A DNA stretch of 32,263 bases from Candidatus Woesearchaeota archaeon (GTDB taxonomy: Archaea; Nanobdellota; Nanobdellia; Woesearchaeales; UBA10216): assembly GCA_016180195.1 (NCBI GenBank), contig JACPBS010000014.1, positions 7,208 to 39,470 on the forward strand, read 5' to 3'. Below are positions 32,255 to 32,263 of the stretch, piece by piece. Each line of letters opens with the position of its first letter. Positions within the stretch are counted from its first letter, which is position 1. Under the pieces are notes generated by a model that saw nothing but the letters and a program-made list of their open reading frames with translations, ran no database searches and was not told the DNA's origin. The translations under genes were made by a program, and so were the position numbers.

Positions 32255-32263
32255 GGTGCGGCC

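Noticed and set aside
32200-32263. A tRNA starting near the right edge
   Set aside because: The hairpin could be an anticodon arm, but the upstream bases lack a T8 and a paired D-arm, and the rest is outside the window.
1-32263. CRISPR arrays or prophage
   Set aside because: No direct repeats with regular spacers and no phage structural genes were seen.

Overview
This window is a chromosome segment from an archaeon. It carries family-B/D archaeal information genes: both subunits of DNA polymerase D, Orc1/Cdc6, MCM, aIF2-beta, RNA polymerase subunits D and N, ribosomal proteins in archaeal order, an archaeal SRP RNA, Pelota, HerA, translin and GatCA. TATA boxes lie 24-31 nt upstream of many start codons, so many transcripts are probably leaderless. 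The cysteine-rich, membrane-anchored surface genes at the right end, the compact spacing and the split of functions suggest a DPANN lineage (Woesearchaeota/Pacearchaeota-like). That placement is an inference from gene content, not a phylogeny.

Layout: (1) 1-6669, replication: the 3' end of mcm, aIF2-beta, then a leftward operon orc1/cdc6 > polD small subunit > polD large subunit. (2) 6670-6884, a predicted replication origin with two inverted ORB-like boxes around an AT-rich core. (3) 6885-11311, a TrmB-like regulator, then the ribosomal/RNA polymerase block rpsM-rpsD-rpsK-rpoD-tRNA-Leu(GAG)-rpl18e-rplM-rpsI, with a structured leader before rpsM and a non-canonical intron in the tRNA. (4) 11312-12466, an insertion that splits rpsI from rpoN: a LeuA-type regulatory domain with a likely frameshift and a RelBE-type toxin-antitoxin pair. 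(5) 12467-16405, rpoN, leuS and an NAD kinase. (6) 16406-18086, a pair of TTTA-loop hairpins resembling IS605-type ends, a small unknown gene, the SRP RNA and an unknown TraB/ChaN-like gene. (7) 18146-26203, topA, an unknown helical protein, HerA, translin-gatC-gatA-MBL hydrolase, a 47-residue Cys-containing ORF and pelota. (8) 26252-32167, four consecutive genes for secreted or membrane proteins.

The most interesting block is the last one. It comprises a single-pass protein with three repeated beta modules, a 911-residue polytopic protein ending in an NlpC/P60-like domain (apparently lacking its Cys) fused to a cysteine-rich lytic-transglycosylase-like domain, and two tandem paralogous lipoproteins. 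It looks like one envelope complex. The enzyme pair recalls bacterial conjugation hydrolases of the CwlT type, which is unexpected in an archaeon that should have no murein. Its function is unknown.
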